From Streptomyces monomycini (GTDB taxonomy: Bacteria; Actinomycetota; Actinomycetes; Streptomycetales; Streptomycetaceae): 64,000 nucleotides of DNA. The position numbers were made by a program, and so were the translations under genes. Below, piece after piece: positions 1-9,301 of this stretch (the first letter of the stretch is position 1; each line of letters starts with the position of its first letter). The notes beneath the pieces are model-generated. The model made no database searches and was not told the DNA's origin. It saw only the letters and a program-made list of their open reading frames with translations. The DNA lies in contig NZ_JAFIQY010000004.1 of assembly GCF_022271435.1 (NCBI RefSeq), forward strand, positions 248,001 through 312,000. The letters are read 5' to 3'.

Positions 1-337
1 CCACGGCGTCCAGGATCAGCGCGTCGACCTTCTTGGTGATCATCGTGTCGACCTGCTGCTGCTGGACGGCGGGGTCCTGCTTGGCGTTGTCGTAGAGGAT
101 CTCGGTGTCCTGGCCCGCCAGCTCGCGGATCTTCTTCTCGATCAGCGGCTTGTCGAACCGCTCGTAGCGCGCGGTCTGGTTCTCGGGCAGCAGGAGGCCG
201 ATGGTCAGCGGCCCCTTCTTGTCCTTCTTGGCGTCCGAGTCGCCGCCGACCTCCTTGGCAGAGCCGCAGGCGGCGAGGCCGGCGGCCATCGAGACGGCGG
301 CCGCGGCCACGGCAGCACGACGCAGGTGCGAGTTCAC
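1..337 (-). CDS. xylF: Xylose ABC transporter substrate-binding lipoprotein XylF (partial, N-terminus)
   Basis: Only the first 112 codons are present; the gene leaves the window at base 1. The product is the extracellular sugar-binding lipoprotein of an ABC importer. The GTG start at 337-335 has GGGAGG seven bases upstream. The leader carries two Arg, a hydrophobic stretch and the lipobox LAAC with Cys at residue 24. A Lys/Asp-rich linker follows, then the fold start LTIGLLLPENQTARYERFD, typical of XylF/ChvE-type periplasmic binding proteins. The neighbour on the same strand is a ROK regulator. From memory this pair matches rok7B7 next to xylFGH in S. coelicolor, which supports xylose over other sugars. 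The ligand itself cannot be read from the fragment. Confidence 0.85.
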   Translation of the reverse strand, partial: MNSHLRRAAVAAAAVSMAAGLAACGSAKEVGGDSDAKKDKKGPLTIGLLLPENQTARYERFDKPLIEKKIRELAGQDTEILYDNAKQDPAVQQQQVDTMITKKVDALILDAV

Positions 338-410
338 GGTGAAACCTCCCTGACGAGGCCGCGTCGTTGCGGCCGAGGTGGCTGGAAGTCAACTCGGCCG
401 CTCGCAGACC

Positions 411-423
411 GTCAAGGAGTAAA
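411..423 (-). promoter_or_regulatory. Candidate Rok7B7 operator in front of xylF
   Basis: The sequence GTCAAGGAGTAAA on the plus strand is the reverse complement of a TTKAMKHSTTSAV-type motif, which I recall as the Rok7B7 consensus. It lies about 75 bases upstream of the xylF start codon. The motif is from memory and degenerate, so this is a candidate site only. Confidence 0.4.
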
Positions 424-468
424 TACTTAACGAGATGACAACGGTGCCATGCGTTAGCTGTGTGAACT

Positions 469-505
469 CAGCGTGCCCCGTATACGGCAGCGTGCCCCGT
501 ATACG
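469..505. repeat. Tandem 19-bp repeat upstream of xylF
   Basis: CAGCGTGCCCCGTATACG occurs twice with a 19-base period, at 469-486 and 488-505. The second copy ends one base before the rok7B7 stop codon. Each copy contains the palindrome GTATAC. It may be a pair of regulator half-sites upstream of xylF. Confidence 0.75.
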
Positions 506-1741
506 TCAGGCAATGGCAGAGGTACCGGTGCCCGGCCGGCCGCCCGGCTGCGCGGCCCCGTCGGCGGACAGCGCGCCGTCCAGCAGCGTCGAGTCGCCCA
601 TCTCGCTCAGCACCAGCGCCAGCGCGCCGAGCACCTCGGCCCGGCCGCCGAGCGTCCCCGGCACGATCCCCAACTGCCGCGCGGCGCTGGGGATCGCGTA
701 CCGCGACACCGACTCCCTTATCGGCCCGAGCACCAGCTCCCCGGCCTCCGCGAGGTCACCGCCGAGCACCACCCGGCTCGGGTTGAGCAGGTTGCACAGA
801 TTGGCCACCCCGCTGCCGATGTGCCGCCCCACGTCCCCGATCACCCGGCGGCAGCCCGGGTCGCCCTCCCGGGCCAGCCGGACCACCTCCGCCATGGTCA
901 GGTCGGGGCCGTGACTGGGCTGGAGCAGCGGGAGGACGTACCGGGCGGCGGTGAAGGTCTCCAGGCAGCCGCGGTTGCCGCAGCGGCAGACCGGCCCGGA
1001 CTCGTCCAGCGTGATGTGCCCGATCTCGCCCGCGGTGCCGCCAGGACCCCGGTAGATCTGGCCGCTGATGACCAGGCCGGCGCCGACGCCGCTGGCGACC
1101 TTGATGTACGCCAGGTCGGCGGCGCCGCGCCCGCTGCCCCAGACCAGTTCGCCGAGCGCGCCGAGGTTGGCGTCGTTGTCGACGTACACGCCGACGCCCA
1201 GCCGGCCGGACAGCTCCTCGCTCGGGTTCGTACCGCTCCAGCCCGGCAGGATGGCGGTCGAGCCGAGCGTGCCGGACTCCACGTCGATGGGGCCCGGGAC
1301 GCCGAGGCCGACGCCGATGACCTTGCCCGGGCCGACGCCGGTCGCCTCGACCAGCCGGTTGACCAGCCGCTCGGCCCGGTCGAAGCCCTCCGCGGCGGAG
1401 GCGTCCACGTCGATCGGCTCGGTCTCCTCGGCGAGCACCTGGTGGGCGAGGTTGCCGACCGCGACCCGCAGGTGCGAGTGGCCGAAGTCGACGCCCACGA
1501 CGATCCCGGCGTCACCGGAGAGCGAGACGCTGCGGGCCCGGCGGCCGCCGGCCGAGGTCGGGGTGACCTCGACGGTCCCGGCGTCCTTCAGTTCCCGAAC
1601 GATGTTGGAGACGGTGGCCGCCGACAGGCCCGTGCTCCGGGCGATCTCCGCCTGGGTGAGCGAACCCGCCATGCGCACCGCGCGTACGACCCGCTCCAGA
1701 TTGGCCCGGTGCAGCGAGGACTGCGAACCCGGAGTCTCCAT
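506..1741 (-). CDS. rok7B7: ROK-family transcriptional regulator (Rok7B7-like)
   Basis: A 411-residue ROK repressor/activator. Residues about 10-60 form a winged helix-turn-helix (TQAEIARSTGLSAATVSNIV). The rest is the sugar-kinase-like ROK fold with DFGHSHLRVAV, the metal-binding GEIGH near residue 238 and the cysteine cluster CRCGNRGC near residue 253. I chose ATG at 1741-1739 because the protein then begins METPGSQSSLHRANLERV; an in-frame GTG at 1753 would add four residues. It lies between xylF and ngcG on the same strand. In S. coelicolor the equivalent regulator controls xylose uptake and pleiotropically affects carbon catabolite repression and antibiotic production, which I infer applies here from sequence and synteny. 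Confidence 0.9.
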   Translation of the reverse strand: METPGSQSSLHRANLERVVRAVRMAGSLTQAEIARSTGLSAATVSNIVRELKDAGTVEVTPTSAGGRRARSVSLSGDAGIVVGVDFGHSHLRVAVGNLAHQVLAEETEPIDVDASAAEGFDRAERLVNRLVEATGVGPGKVIGVGLGVPGPIDVESGTLGSTAILPGWSGTNPSEELSGRLGVGVYVDNDANLGALGELVWGSGRGAADLAYIKVASGVGAGLVISGQIYRGPGGTAGEIGHITLDESGPVCRCGNRGCLETFTAARYVLPLLQPSHGPDLTMAEVVRLAREGDPGCRRVIGDVGRHIGSGVANLCNLLNPSRVVLGGDLAEAGELVLGPIRESVSRYAIPSAARQLGIVPGTLGGRAEVLGALALVLSEMGDSTLLDGALSADGAAQPGGRPGTGTSAIA

Positions 1742-2040
1742 CGACTCATCCACTCCCGCCTGTAGCGCCCGGCACGACGACCGGCCGCCGGCCGGGCCAC
1801 GTCGACGGGACCCGGCTTGTCTCCAACATGTGAATCTAAGCTGACGTGCCCGGGTCCGGTTCCGTCAAGTCCTCGACCGGGTGCACCGGGCCTGTGGCCA
1901 AAACCCGGCCATCCGCCGACACGGCCGCCACCGCGGCGGCCCCCGCGCCCGCGACAGGGCGGAGGCGGGGGCTGCCGCGCCGTACGGGTGACGGCGCGCC
2001 GGTACGCGGCTCGCACCGGCGCGCGCACCGGCTCGCGGAG

Positions 2041-2958
2041 CTACTTCAGGGCGCCCGCCGTCAGACCCGCCACCACCTGCCGCTGGAAGACGATGTACGC
2101 GCCGAGCACCGGCAGCATGGCGATGGTCAGGCCCGCGAACAGGCCGGACCAGTCGCCCTTGTACCCCTGGCTGACCGCCAGCGCGACCAGGCCCTGGGTC
2201 AGCACCTTCTTGTCCGGGTCGCCGACGTTCAGCACCGTCGGCAGCAGGTACTGGTTCCACTGCCCCAGGAAGTTGAAGATGCCGACGCTGATCAGGCCCG
2301 GCTTCGCCATCGGCAGCATGACCTGGAAGAACGTCCGCGTGTGGGACGCGCCGTCGATCAGCGCGGCCTCCGCCACCGACGACGGCAGGGTCTTGAAGAA
2401 CCCGCTGAGGAAGAAGACGGTGAACGGCAGCGAGTACGCGATGTAGACCAGGATCAGGCCGTGGTAGGTGTCCAGCAGGGCCATGTTCTTCATGACGAAG
2501 AACAGCGGGACCAGCGCGAGGATGACCGGGAAGCCCATCCCGCCCACGAACAGGAAGTAGATGAAGCGGTTGCCCGGGAAGTCGAACCGGGCCAGCACGT
2601 ACGCCGCCATCGAGCCCAGCAGCATGGTCCCGATCAGCGACCCGCCGACCACGATCAGCGAGTTGAAGAAGTACTGGCCCATGTTGGCCTTGTCCCAGGC
2701 GCGCGCCCAGTTGTCGAAGTGCAGCGCCGACGGCAGGCCCCAGGGCGAGCCGAAGATCTCCCCGTCGTCCTTGAAGGAACTGACCACCGCCCACAGCAGC
2801 GGCATGGTCACCAGCAGGCCCCAGACGACCAGGACACCGTGCGAGAAGACGTTCAGGACCCGGCCTTCACCGCTCCCGCCGCCCCGCCCGTCCTTACCGC
2901 CCTTACCGCCCGCGCCGCCCCGGCCCGTCGCGGCCGGAGGCTCGGTCTGCACGCTCAT
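2041..2958 (-). CDS. ngcG: N-acetylglucosamine/diacetylchitobiose ABC transporter permease NgcG
   Basis: A 305-residue MalG-type inner-membrane permease. A Gly/Lys/Arg-rich cytoplasmic N-terminus of about 35 residues precedes six predicted membrane segments. The cytoplasmic EAA loop reads EAALIDGASHTRTFFQVMLP, the contact site for the ATPase. The ATG at 2958-2956 shares one base with the TGA of ngcF (TGATG), so the two are translationally coupled. No ATPase gene is nearby; streptomycete importers of this class commonly use the shared ATPase MsiK, so the operon is complete without one. The assignment rests on the NgcE-type binding protein at 3952-5394 and on synteny with rok7B7. Confidence 0.85.
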   Translation of the reverse strand: MSVQTEPPAATGRGGAGGKGGKDGRGGGSGEGRVLNVFSHGVLVVWGLLVTMPLLWAVVSSFKDDGEIFGSPWGLPSALHFDNWARAWDKANMGQYFFNSLIVVGGSLIGTMLLGSMAAYVLARFDFPGNRFIYFLFVGGMGFPVILALVPLFFVMKNMALLDTYHGLILVYIAYSLPFTVFFLSGFFKTLPSSVAEAALIDGASHTRTFFQVMLPMAKPGLISVGIFNFLGQWNQYLLPTVLNVGDPDKKVLTQGLVALAVSQGYKGDWSGLFAGLTIAMLPVLGAYIVFQRQVVAGLTAGALK

Positions 2959-3881
2959 CAGAACTCCAGTCGTTCGCGCCGGCCCAGCCGCATGACGATG
3001 GCCGAGAAGATCAGGGTCACTATCAGCAGGGAGACGCCGATCGAGGTGGCGTAACCGGCCTGACCGTCGCGGAAGGTCTTCTGATAGACGTACAGCGGCA
3101 GGACCTCGGTGGAATAGTCGGGGCCGCCCGGCCCGACGCTCATGATCTGCACGAAGGCGAAGGCCGACACGTCCAGGGCCAGAATGCCCATGTAGATCCA
3201 GCCGGTCTGCACCGTGTCCCAGAGCAGTGGCAGGGTGATTCTGAAGAACGTGTTGAACCGGTTGGCGCCGTCCAGCAGCGCGGCCTCGTAGAAGTCCTTC
3301 GGTATGGAACTCATGCCGGCCGAGAAGAGCACGACGTAGAAGCCGACGTTGGCCCAGATCATCGCGCCCATGATGCACCAGAGCGCGATCTGCGGATCGC
3401 CCAGCCAGTCGGGCTGGACGCTGTCCAGTCCGATCGCCTGGAAGAACGCGTTCAGCGCGCCGCTCTCCGGGTTGTACGCGAACTGGAAGAGCAGGGCGAC
3501 GATCGGGACCGACAGCACCTGCGGGAAGAAGTAGAGGATCTTGTACGTGCCGGAGCCGCGTACGCCGCCGATGACCGCCTTCTTCCTGCGGCGGCCACCG
3601 ACGTTGAGCATGAAGGCGAAGAAGAGCCCGAGCGAGAGCGTCACCACCGGCAGCAGCAGCAACAGCGTCACACTGTTTCCCACCGAGGCCCAGAAGACGC
3701 TGTCCTGGAAAAGACGCGTGTAGTTGTCGAACCCGACCATTTTCATGTCCGAGCTCAGGCCGGTCCAGTCCGTGAAGGAGTAGTAGATCGCCTGCACGAA
3801 CGGCGATATCACGAAGATCGCGTATATCGCCAGCGGGAGGACCAAGAACCCTGCGATGAAGCGGTACTTACCGTGCTGCAT
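2958..3881 (-). CDS. ngcF: N-acetylglucosamine/diacetylchitobiose ABC transporter permease NgcF
   Basis: A 307-residue MalF-type permease with six membrane segments, starting MQHGKYRFIAGFLVLPLAIY. The EAA loop is EAALLDGANRFNTFFRITLP. It lies 70 bases after ngcE and overlaps ngcG by one base, giving an ngcE-ngcF-ngcG operon on the minus strand. It should pair with NgcG to form the transmembrane channel for N-acetylglucosamine and diacetylchitobiose. The substrate is inferred from the binding protein, because permease sequence alone does not fix it. Confidence 0.85.
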   Translation of the reverse strand: MQHGKYRFIAGFLVLPLAIYAIFVISPFVQAIYYSFTDWTGLSSDMKMVGFDNYTRLFQDSVFWASVGNSVTLLLLLPVVTLSLGLFFAFMLNVGGRRRKKAVIGGVRGSGTYKILYFFPQVLSVPIVALLFQFAYNPESGALNAFFQAIGLDSVQPDWLGDPQIALWCIMGAMIWANVGFYVVLFSAGMSSIPKDFYEAALLDGANRFNTFFRITLPLLWDTVQTGWIYMGILALDVSAFAFVQIMSVGPGGPDYSTEVLPLYVYQKTFRDGQAGYATSIGVSLLIVTLIFSAIVMRLGRRERLEF

Positions 3882-3951
3882 GACTACCGATCCCGTTCTT
3901 TCCCCGCGACTGCCGTAACGGCCACCGCTGGTGACGCCTGAGATGCACCGG

Positions 3952-5394
3952 TCAGCGCTTGTACTTCTTGACGCTGCTGTCCTCGCGCGTCTCGTCCGCG
4001 TACTTCTGGATCTTGTTGATCGCTTCGTCGGGAGTCATCCGGCCCGCCATCATCTCGCCCAGCGCGCCGACGCCGATCTTCTCCTTCTGCAGCGCCACGT
4101 ACCAGTCCTGGATCCGCGGGTTGACGATGTTCTGGCCGGCCTTCTGCAGCGCCTGCTGCGCCGAGTCCAGGCCCGGGGGCAGCGTCAGGCCCTCCGTGCC
4201 GCCGTTGAGCGAGGTGAGCGAGGAGACCTGCTTGATGAAGTTCTGCGAGGACTTCTTGCTGAGCATGATGCGCAGCATCTCCATGCCGCCGGGGACGTTC
4301 GCGGCCTGCCGGGGCACGATGTACGGCTCACCGCCGGAGGCCCAGATCGTGCCGAACGGCATCTTGTCCGAGCCGGAGAGGCTGGACGGCGCGCCGACCG
4401 AGAGCTGGAAGTCGGGGTTCTTCTCGATCTGTTTGGCCGACTCGTTCTCCACCCACGACCCGTTGGGTATGAACAGGGCCTTGCCCTCGGCCCAGGCCTT
4501 CTGCGACTGGAGGTGGTCCAGTCCGGGCGAGCCCTTGAGGACGTAACCCTTCTTGTACAGCTCGTAGTACGCGTTGAAGGCGGTCTTCACGGCCGGGTCC
4601 TTCCAGGCGTCCGGCTCCAGGTTGTCGATCTTCCGGAGCACCTCCTCGCCGCCGATCTTGGCGATGAAGGGGTAGAGGCTGAAGGGCAGGTAGTACGGGT
4701 ACTTGCCGGGATAGGTCCAGCCGGCGACGCCCTTCTTCTTCGCCTTCTCGCACACGGCGAGCATCTCTTCCCAGGTCTGCGGGTATTCAGCGTCGGCGAC
4801 CTTCTGGAGGTTGGTCTTGGAGTACCAGACGCCGTAGACCGTGTACGCGTAGTACATGATCCAGGTTTCCTTGCCGCCGAACTGGCCCATCTCGACCACG
4901 CCGGGACGCAGGGTGTCGCGGACCTTCTTGTCCGGGTCGTCGATCGACGGGGCGTCGAGCAGCGGGGTGAGGTCGGCCAGCTGGTTCTTGGAGACCAGGG
5001 TGCCGAAGTCCATCTGCTCGGCACCGGAGTTGTCCACGAGGTCCGGCGGGTTGCCGCCGTTGAAGCGCGGCTGGAGGGTGGACTGGATCTTCTGGGTGGA
5101 GGCGAGCTTGACCTTTCCCTCGGTCTTCGGGAAGGCGGCGATGTATTCCGCCCGGGCGTCCTTGGCGTACTTGTCACCGAATCCGCCGTCGAAGATGACG
5201 ACGTCGAGGGCGGCGCTGTCATTGACCGCCAGCGGATTCTTGGCGGACTTCTGGCCCTTTTCGACCTTCTCGGCGCCGTCACTGCCCCCGCCGGCGCACG
5301 CCGACAGCACGCCCATGGCCGGTACGGTGACGATTCCGAGCGCCGCGGCCCGCTTGATCAGGTCGCGACGGCTGAAATCTGAGGTGAATCCCAT
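3952..5394 (-). CDS. ngcE: N-acetylglucosamine/diacetylchitobiose-binding lipoprotein NgcE
   Basis: A 480-residue family 1 extracellular solute-binding protein. The leader has a twin-arginine motif (SRRDLIKRAA) followed by lipobox LSAC, so it is probably a Tat-exported lipoprotein. The ATG at 5394-5392 is preceded by GAGGA; upstream in-frame codons up to 5442 lack a ribosome site. The sequence resembles the NgcE family throughout, for example MYYAYTVYGVWYSKTNLQK and LFIPNGSWVENESAKQIEKN. It heads the ngcEFG operon and captures GlcNAc or chitobiose from chitin hydrolysis for import. A DasR-like site lies about 190 bases upstream. Confidence 0.88.
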   Translation of the reverse strand: MGFTSDFSRRDLIKRAAALGIVTVPAMGVLSACAGGGSDGAEKVEKGQKSAKNPLAVNDSAALDVVIFDGGFGDKYAKDARAEYIAAFPKTEGKVKLASTQKIQSTLQPRFNGGNPPDLVDNSGAEQMDFGTLVSKNQLADLTPLLDAPSIDDPDKKVRDTLRPGVVEMGQFGGKETWIMYYAYTVYGVWYSKTNLQKVADAEYPQTWEEMLAVCEKAKKKGVAGWTYPGKYPYYLPFSLYPFIAKIGGEEVLRKIDNLEPDAWKDPAVKTAFNAYYELYKKGYVLKGSPGLDHLQSQKAWAEGKALFIPNGSWVENESAKQIEKNPDFQLSVGAPSSLSGSDKMPFGTIWASGGEPYIVPRQAANVPGGMEMLRIMLSKKSSQNFIKQVSSLTSLNGGTEGLTLPPGLDSAQQALQKAGQNIVNPRIQDWYVALQKEKIGVGALGEMMAGRMTPDEAINKIQKYADETREDSSVKKYKR

Positions 5395-5816
5395 GCGCAA
5401 GTCCTCGCCTTCTTCAGGACTCAGGCGGTGTACCGGAGCCACCCCGGCACCGCGGGTCAGATGAAGCTGAGTTGTACGGGATGTGCACCGGGCGCGCCAG
5501 AGATGTGCGGGGCCGATTTCTTGTGCTGCCGCGCAGGTCCACCCGGGTCCGGGACGCCGTTCGCACAGACGCTCGGACGCCGACAGGTATAGTCCACTTC
5601 ACGTCAACTCGGCAAGATCGTAAGCAAGTTCAGGCCGCCATCTTTCCCGAGTTGAGACCTCGCCGGTATGCACCGCCGCCGCCACGGACTTCCGGCCGCC
5701 GCACACAGGGTCATCCTTGACAACAAAGGCCCCACCCACCTTACTTATCTCTGCATTGTGCAGCTGACAACGATGTCACCGTCGTTGGAATGTCGTCATC
5801 GTCGAGAGGTACGCGC
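5395..5816. promoter_or_regulatory. Divergent promoter region of ngcE and the GH92 gene
   Basis: A 422-base gap between divergent genes. It must hold the ngcE promoter on the minus strand and the GH92 promoter on the plus strand. The only specific signal I can name is the DasR-like site at 5583-5598. GTCAACTCGGC at 5603-5613 also occurs at 388-398 upstream of xylF. Confidence 0.5.
5583..5598. promoter_or_regulatory. Candidate DasR-responsive element (dre) upstream of ngcE
   Basis: ACAGGTATAGTCCACT matches 12 of 16 positions of the DasR consensus AGTGGTCTAGACCACT, including GGT, TAG and CCACT. DasR is the GntR-family GlcNAc regulator of streptomycetes, and the adjacent operon imports GlcNAc. 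The match is imperfect and based on the eye only. Confidence 0.45.
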
Positions 5817-8800
5817 GTGCGGCTCAGACACCGGCACAGACCCCTGCCCGGCACGGCCCGCCCCGTCGCACTCGCGGCCGCGGCCCTGCTCGTCCTGACG
5901 GCCCCCTCCCCCGCCGTCGCGGCGCCGCCCCAAAAGCCCCCGGAGCCCCGGACGTTCAGCTCCTCCTTCGAGGCCGGTGATCCGTCGCCGGACTGGCGGG
6001 ACGCCGTCGAGACCGGACCGGACGGCACCGCGAAGACCTCCGGGGTGAGCCCGGAGAGCGGCCCTGGCGCCGGTATGAGCAGCCACCCCGACTCGGGCCC
6101 CACCGCCTCCCCCACCGCCAGGACGAACGCGGGCTTCAGCGGGCTGCGGGCCCTGCGGTACGCGGGGACGCACACCGCGGCCGGCCGTGGCCACTCGTAC
6201 AACAAGGTCTTCGACGTCGACGTGCCCGTCACCCGCGCGACGTCCCTCTCGTACAAGGTCTTCCCGGAGATGGCCGCCACCGACCTGGGTTACCCCGCCA
6301 CCCATGTCGCGCTGGATCTGGCCTTCACCGACGGCACCTACCTCAGCGAGCTGCGCGCCACCGACCAGAACGGCGCCCCGCTGACCCCGCGCGGCCAGGC
6401 CGACGCCAAGACCCTCTACGTCAACCAGTGGAACCACCGCCGGTCGCGCATCGGCGAGGTGGCGGCGGGCAAGACCGTCGACCGCGTCCTGGTCGCGTAC
6501 GACGCGCCCGCCGCGCCGAAGGCCACGCCGGTCTTCCGCGGCTGGGTGGACGACATCACGCTCGGCCCCGAGGCCCGGCAGAAGCCGCCCGCCCACCTCT
6601 CCGACCTGGTGGCGACCACGCGCGGCACGAACTCCAGCGGCAGCTTCTCGCGCGGCAACAACTTCCCCGCCACCGCCGTGCCGCACGGCTTCAACTTCTG
6701 GACGCCGGTGACCAACGCGGGCTCCACCGACTGGCTGTACGAGTACGCGCGGAAGAACAACGCCGACAACCTGCCCACCCTCCAGGCGTTCGCCGCCAGC
6801 CACGAGCCGAGCCCCTGGATGGGCGACCGGCAGACGTTCCAGATCATGCCGTCCACCGCCGCGGGCACGCCGGACGCCGGCCGTACCGCCCGCGCCCTGC
6901 CCTTCCACCACGCCAACGAGACGGCGACGCCGCACCACTACGGCGTCACCTTCGACAACGGCCTCACGGCGGACATCGCGCCGACGGACCACGCGGCGCT
7001 GATGCGCTTCACCTTCCCCGGCGACGACGCGAACCTGATCTTCGACAACGTCAACAACAACGGCGGCCTCACCCTGGACGCCGCGCGGGGCGTCGTCACC
7101 GGCTTCTCGGACGTCCGGAGCAACCTCTCCGTCGGCGCCACCCGGCTCTTCGTGTACGGCGTGCTCGACACGCCGGTCACCGCGGGCGGCAAGCTGAGCG
7201 GCGGCGGCGGCCCGGACGTCACGGGCTACCTGAAGCTGCGGCCCGGCGCGGACCGTACGGTCACGCTGCGCATCGCCACCTCCCTGATCGGCGTCGATCA
7301 GGCGCGCGCGAACCTGGAGCGGGAGATTCCGGCAGGCGATTCCTTCGAGCGGGTCAGGGACCGCGCCCGCACACAGTGGGACGGCATCCTCGGCCGTATC
7401 GAGGTGGAGGGCGCGAGCCGGGACCGCCTCGTCACGCTCTACTCCAACCTCTACCGGCTCTACCTCTACCCCAACTCCGGGTACGAACAGGTGGGCGCGC
7501 GCGCCCGGTACGCGAGCCCCTTCTCGCCGCGTACCGGCCCGGACACCCCGACGCACACCGGAGCGAAGATCGTCGACGGTGAGGTGTACGTCAACAACGG
7601 TTTCTGGGACACCTACCGCACCACCTGGCCCGCCTATTCCCTGCTCACGCCCAAGCAGGCGGGGAAAATGGTCGACGGGTTCGTCCAGCAGTACAAGGAC
7701 GGCGGCTGGGTCTCCCGCTGGTCCTCGCCCGGTTACGCGGATCTGATGACCGGCACCAGTTCGGACGTGGCATTCGCCGACGCGTACGCGAAAGGCGTGA
7801 AGTTCGACGCCGCCGCTGCCTATGAGGCGGCCGTCAAGAACGCCACCGTCGCCCCGCCCAGCCCCGGTGTCGGCCGTAAGGGCATGACCACCTCGCCCTT
7901 CCGCGGATACACCAGCACGGACACCAAGGAAGGCATGTCCTGGGCGCTGGAGGGTTACCTCAACGACTACGGCATCGCCCGCATGGGACAGGCCCTGTAC
8001 GAGAAGACGAAGAAGCCGCGGTACAAGGAGGAGTCCGCGTACTTCCTGAACCGCGCCCGCAATTACGTCAAGCACTTCGACAGCAAGGTCGGCTTTTTCC
8101 AGGGCAAGGACGCCGCCGGGAACTGGCGGCTGCCCCCCGACCGGTTCGACCCGCGCGTCTGGGGCCACGACTACACCGAGACCAACGCCTGGTCCTTCGC
8201 CTTCACCGCACCTCAGGACACCCGCGGCCTGGCCAACCTGTACGGCGGCCGGGCGGGCCTGGCCAAGAAGCTGGACACCTACTTCGCCACCCCGGAGACC
8301 GCGGCGAAGGAATTCGCCGGCTCCTACAACAACGTCATCCACGAGATGACCGAGGCCCGCGACACCCGGATGGGCATGTACGGGCACAGCAACCAGCCGT
8401 CGCACCACATCGCGTACGTCTACGACGCGGCCGGACAGCCGTGGAAGACGCAGCAGAAGGTCCGCGAGGTCCTTTCCCGGCTCTACCTGGGCAGCGAGAT
8501 CGGCCAGGGATATCCGGGCGACGAGGACAACGGCGAGATGTCCGCGTGGTACGTCTTCAGCGCGCTCGGGTTCTATCCGCTGGTGATGGGCTCGCCCGAA
8601 TACGCCGTCGGCTCGCCGCTGTTCACCAAGGCCACCGTCCATCTGGAGAACGGCCGCGACCTGGTGGTCAAGGCACCGCGCAACAGCGACCGCAATGTGT
8701 ACGTACAGGGGCTGCGGGTCAACGGAAAGCCGTGGCATTCCACCGCGCTGCCGCACGCCCTGCTCGCCCGCGGCGGCACCCTGGAATTCGCGATGGGCCC

Positions 8801-9230
8801 GCGCCCGTCCTCCTGGGGCACCGGCGAGAACGCGGCGCCGTCGTCCATCACGCGGGACGGCCGGGTGCCCGTACCGGACGGCGATCTGACCGCGCCGGGC
8901 AGCAGCCCGCTCCTGGACGACACGTCGGAGACCGCGGCCACCTTCACGTCGGTCCCGGTGTCCCTCCCCTCGGCGGCGCGGGTGACCTCGTACACCCTCA
9001 CCTCGGCGGCGAAGGGGGAGGCGCCCGCCTCCTGGGTGCTGGAAGGCCGGGACCGGCACGGGAAGTGGCGGACCCTCGACCGGCGGACGGGTGAGTCCTT
9101 CACCGCGGACCGGCAAACCCGGGTATTCGCGGTCAGAACACCCAATACCTACACCGATTACCGCCTGCTCCCCTCAAGCCGCGCCACACTGGCGGAAGTT
9201 GAGCTGATCGGAGCGACCAAACGGACTTAA
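5817..9230 (+). CDS. Secreted GH92 family alpha-mannosidase
   Basis: An 1137-residue secreted glycoside hydrolase, probably an exo-acting alpha-1,2-mannosidase. The N-terminus (VRLRHRHRPLPG then a hydrophobic core ending AVAA) is a signal peptide. Residues about 45-250 look like a carbohydrate-binding jelly roll. The GH92 N-terminal domain begins near HLSDLVATTRGTNSSGSFSR, and the (alpha/alpha)6 catalytic domain carries GFWDTYRTTWPAYSLLTP and the family hallmark GYPGDEDNGEMSAWYVFS. About 110 C-terminal residues resemble a further beta-sandwich. GTG at 5817 has GAGAGG eight bases upstream; an in-frame ATG at 5790 is the alternative. It could release mannose from fungal or yeast mannans, fitting the neighbouring sugar importers. 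Confidence 0.9.
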   Translation: MRLRHRHRPLPGTARPVALAAAALLVLTAPSPAVAAPPQKPPEPRTFSSSFEAGDPSPDWRDAVETGPDGTAKTSGVSPESGPGAGMSSHPDSGPTASPTARTNAGFSGLRALRYAGTHTAAGRGHSYNKVFDVDVPVTRATSLSYKVFPEMAATDLGYPATHVALDLAFTDGTYLSELRATDQNGAPLTPRGQADAKTLYVNQWNHRRSRIGEVAAGKTVDRVLVAYDAPAAPKATPVFRGWVDDITLGPEARQKPPAHLSDLVATTRGTNSSGSFSRGNNFPATAVPHGFNFWTPVTNAGSTDWLYEYARKNNADNLPTLQAFAASHEPSPWMGDRQTFQIMPSTAAGTPDAGRTARALPFHHANETATPHHYGVTFDNGLTADIAPTDHAALMRFTFPGDDANLIFDNVNNNGGLTLDAARGVVTGFSDVRSNLSVGATRLFVYGVLDTPVTAGGKLSGGGGPDVTGYLKLRPGADRTVTLRIATSLIGVDQARANLEREIPAGDSFERVRDRARTQWDGILGRIEVEGASRDRLVTLYSNLYRLYLYPNSGYEQVGARARYASPFSPRTGPDTPTHTGAKIVDGEVYVNNGFWDTYRTTWPAYSLLTPKQAGKMVDGFVQQYKDGGWVSRWSSPGYADLMTGTSSDVAFADAYAKGVKFDAAAAYEAAVKNATVAPPSPGVGRKGMTTSPFRGYTSTDTKEGMSWALEGYLNDYGIARMGQALYEKTKKPRYKEESAYFLNRARNYVKHFDSKVGFFQGKDAAGNWRLPPDRFDPRVWGHDYTETNAWSFAFTAPQDTRGLANLYGGRAGLAKKLDTYFATPETAAKEFAGSYNNVIHEMTEARDTRMGMYGHSNQPSHHIAYVYDAAGQPWKTQQKVREVLSRLYLGSEIGQGYPGDEDNGEMSAWYVFSALGFYPLVMGSPEYAVGSPLFTKATVHLENGRDLVVKAPRNSDRNVYVQGLRVNGKPWHSTALPHALLARGGTLEFAMGPRPSSWGTGENAAPSSITRDGRVPVPDGDLTAPGSSPLLDDTSETAATFTSVPVSLPSAARVTSYTLTSAAKGEAPASWVLEGRDRHGKWRTLDRRTGESFTADRQTRVFAVRTPNTYTDYRLLPSSRATLAEVELIGATKRT

Positions 9231-9262
9231 CCGGCCAATCGATCAGACCATCCGCAAACCAG

Positions 9263-9290
9263 TTGACATGTGAAGGGCTTGTGCAAAGAT
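9263..9290 (+). promoter_or_regulatory. Probable vegetative promoter of the FG-GAP gene
   Basis: TTGACA at 9263-9268 and AAAGAT at 9285-9290 are separated by 16 bases, close to the HrdB consensus. Transcription would start near 9297, directly before the hairpin at 9302-9329. Confidence 0.5.
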
Positions 9291-9301
9291 CCTGAGGTTC
9301 C

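Noticed and set aside
5796..9116. A 1106-codon open frame on the minus strand opposite the GH92 gene
   Set aside because: It is a high-GC shadow: Arg/Gly/Val-rich, no domains and no ribosome site, while the plus frame has clear GH92 motifs.
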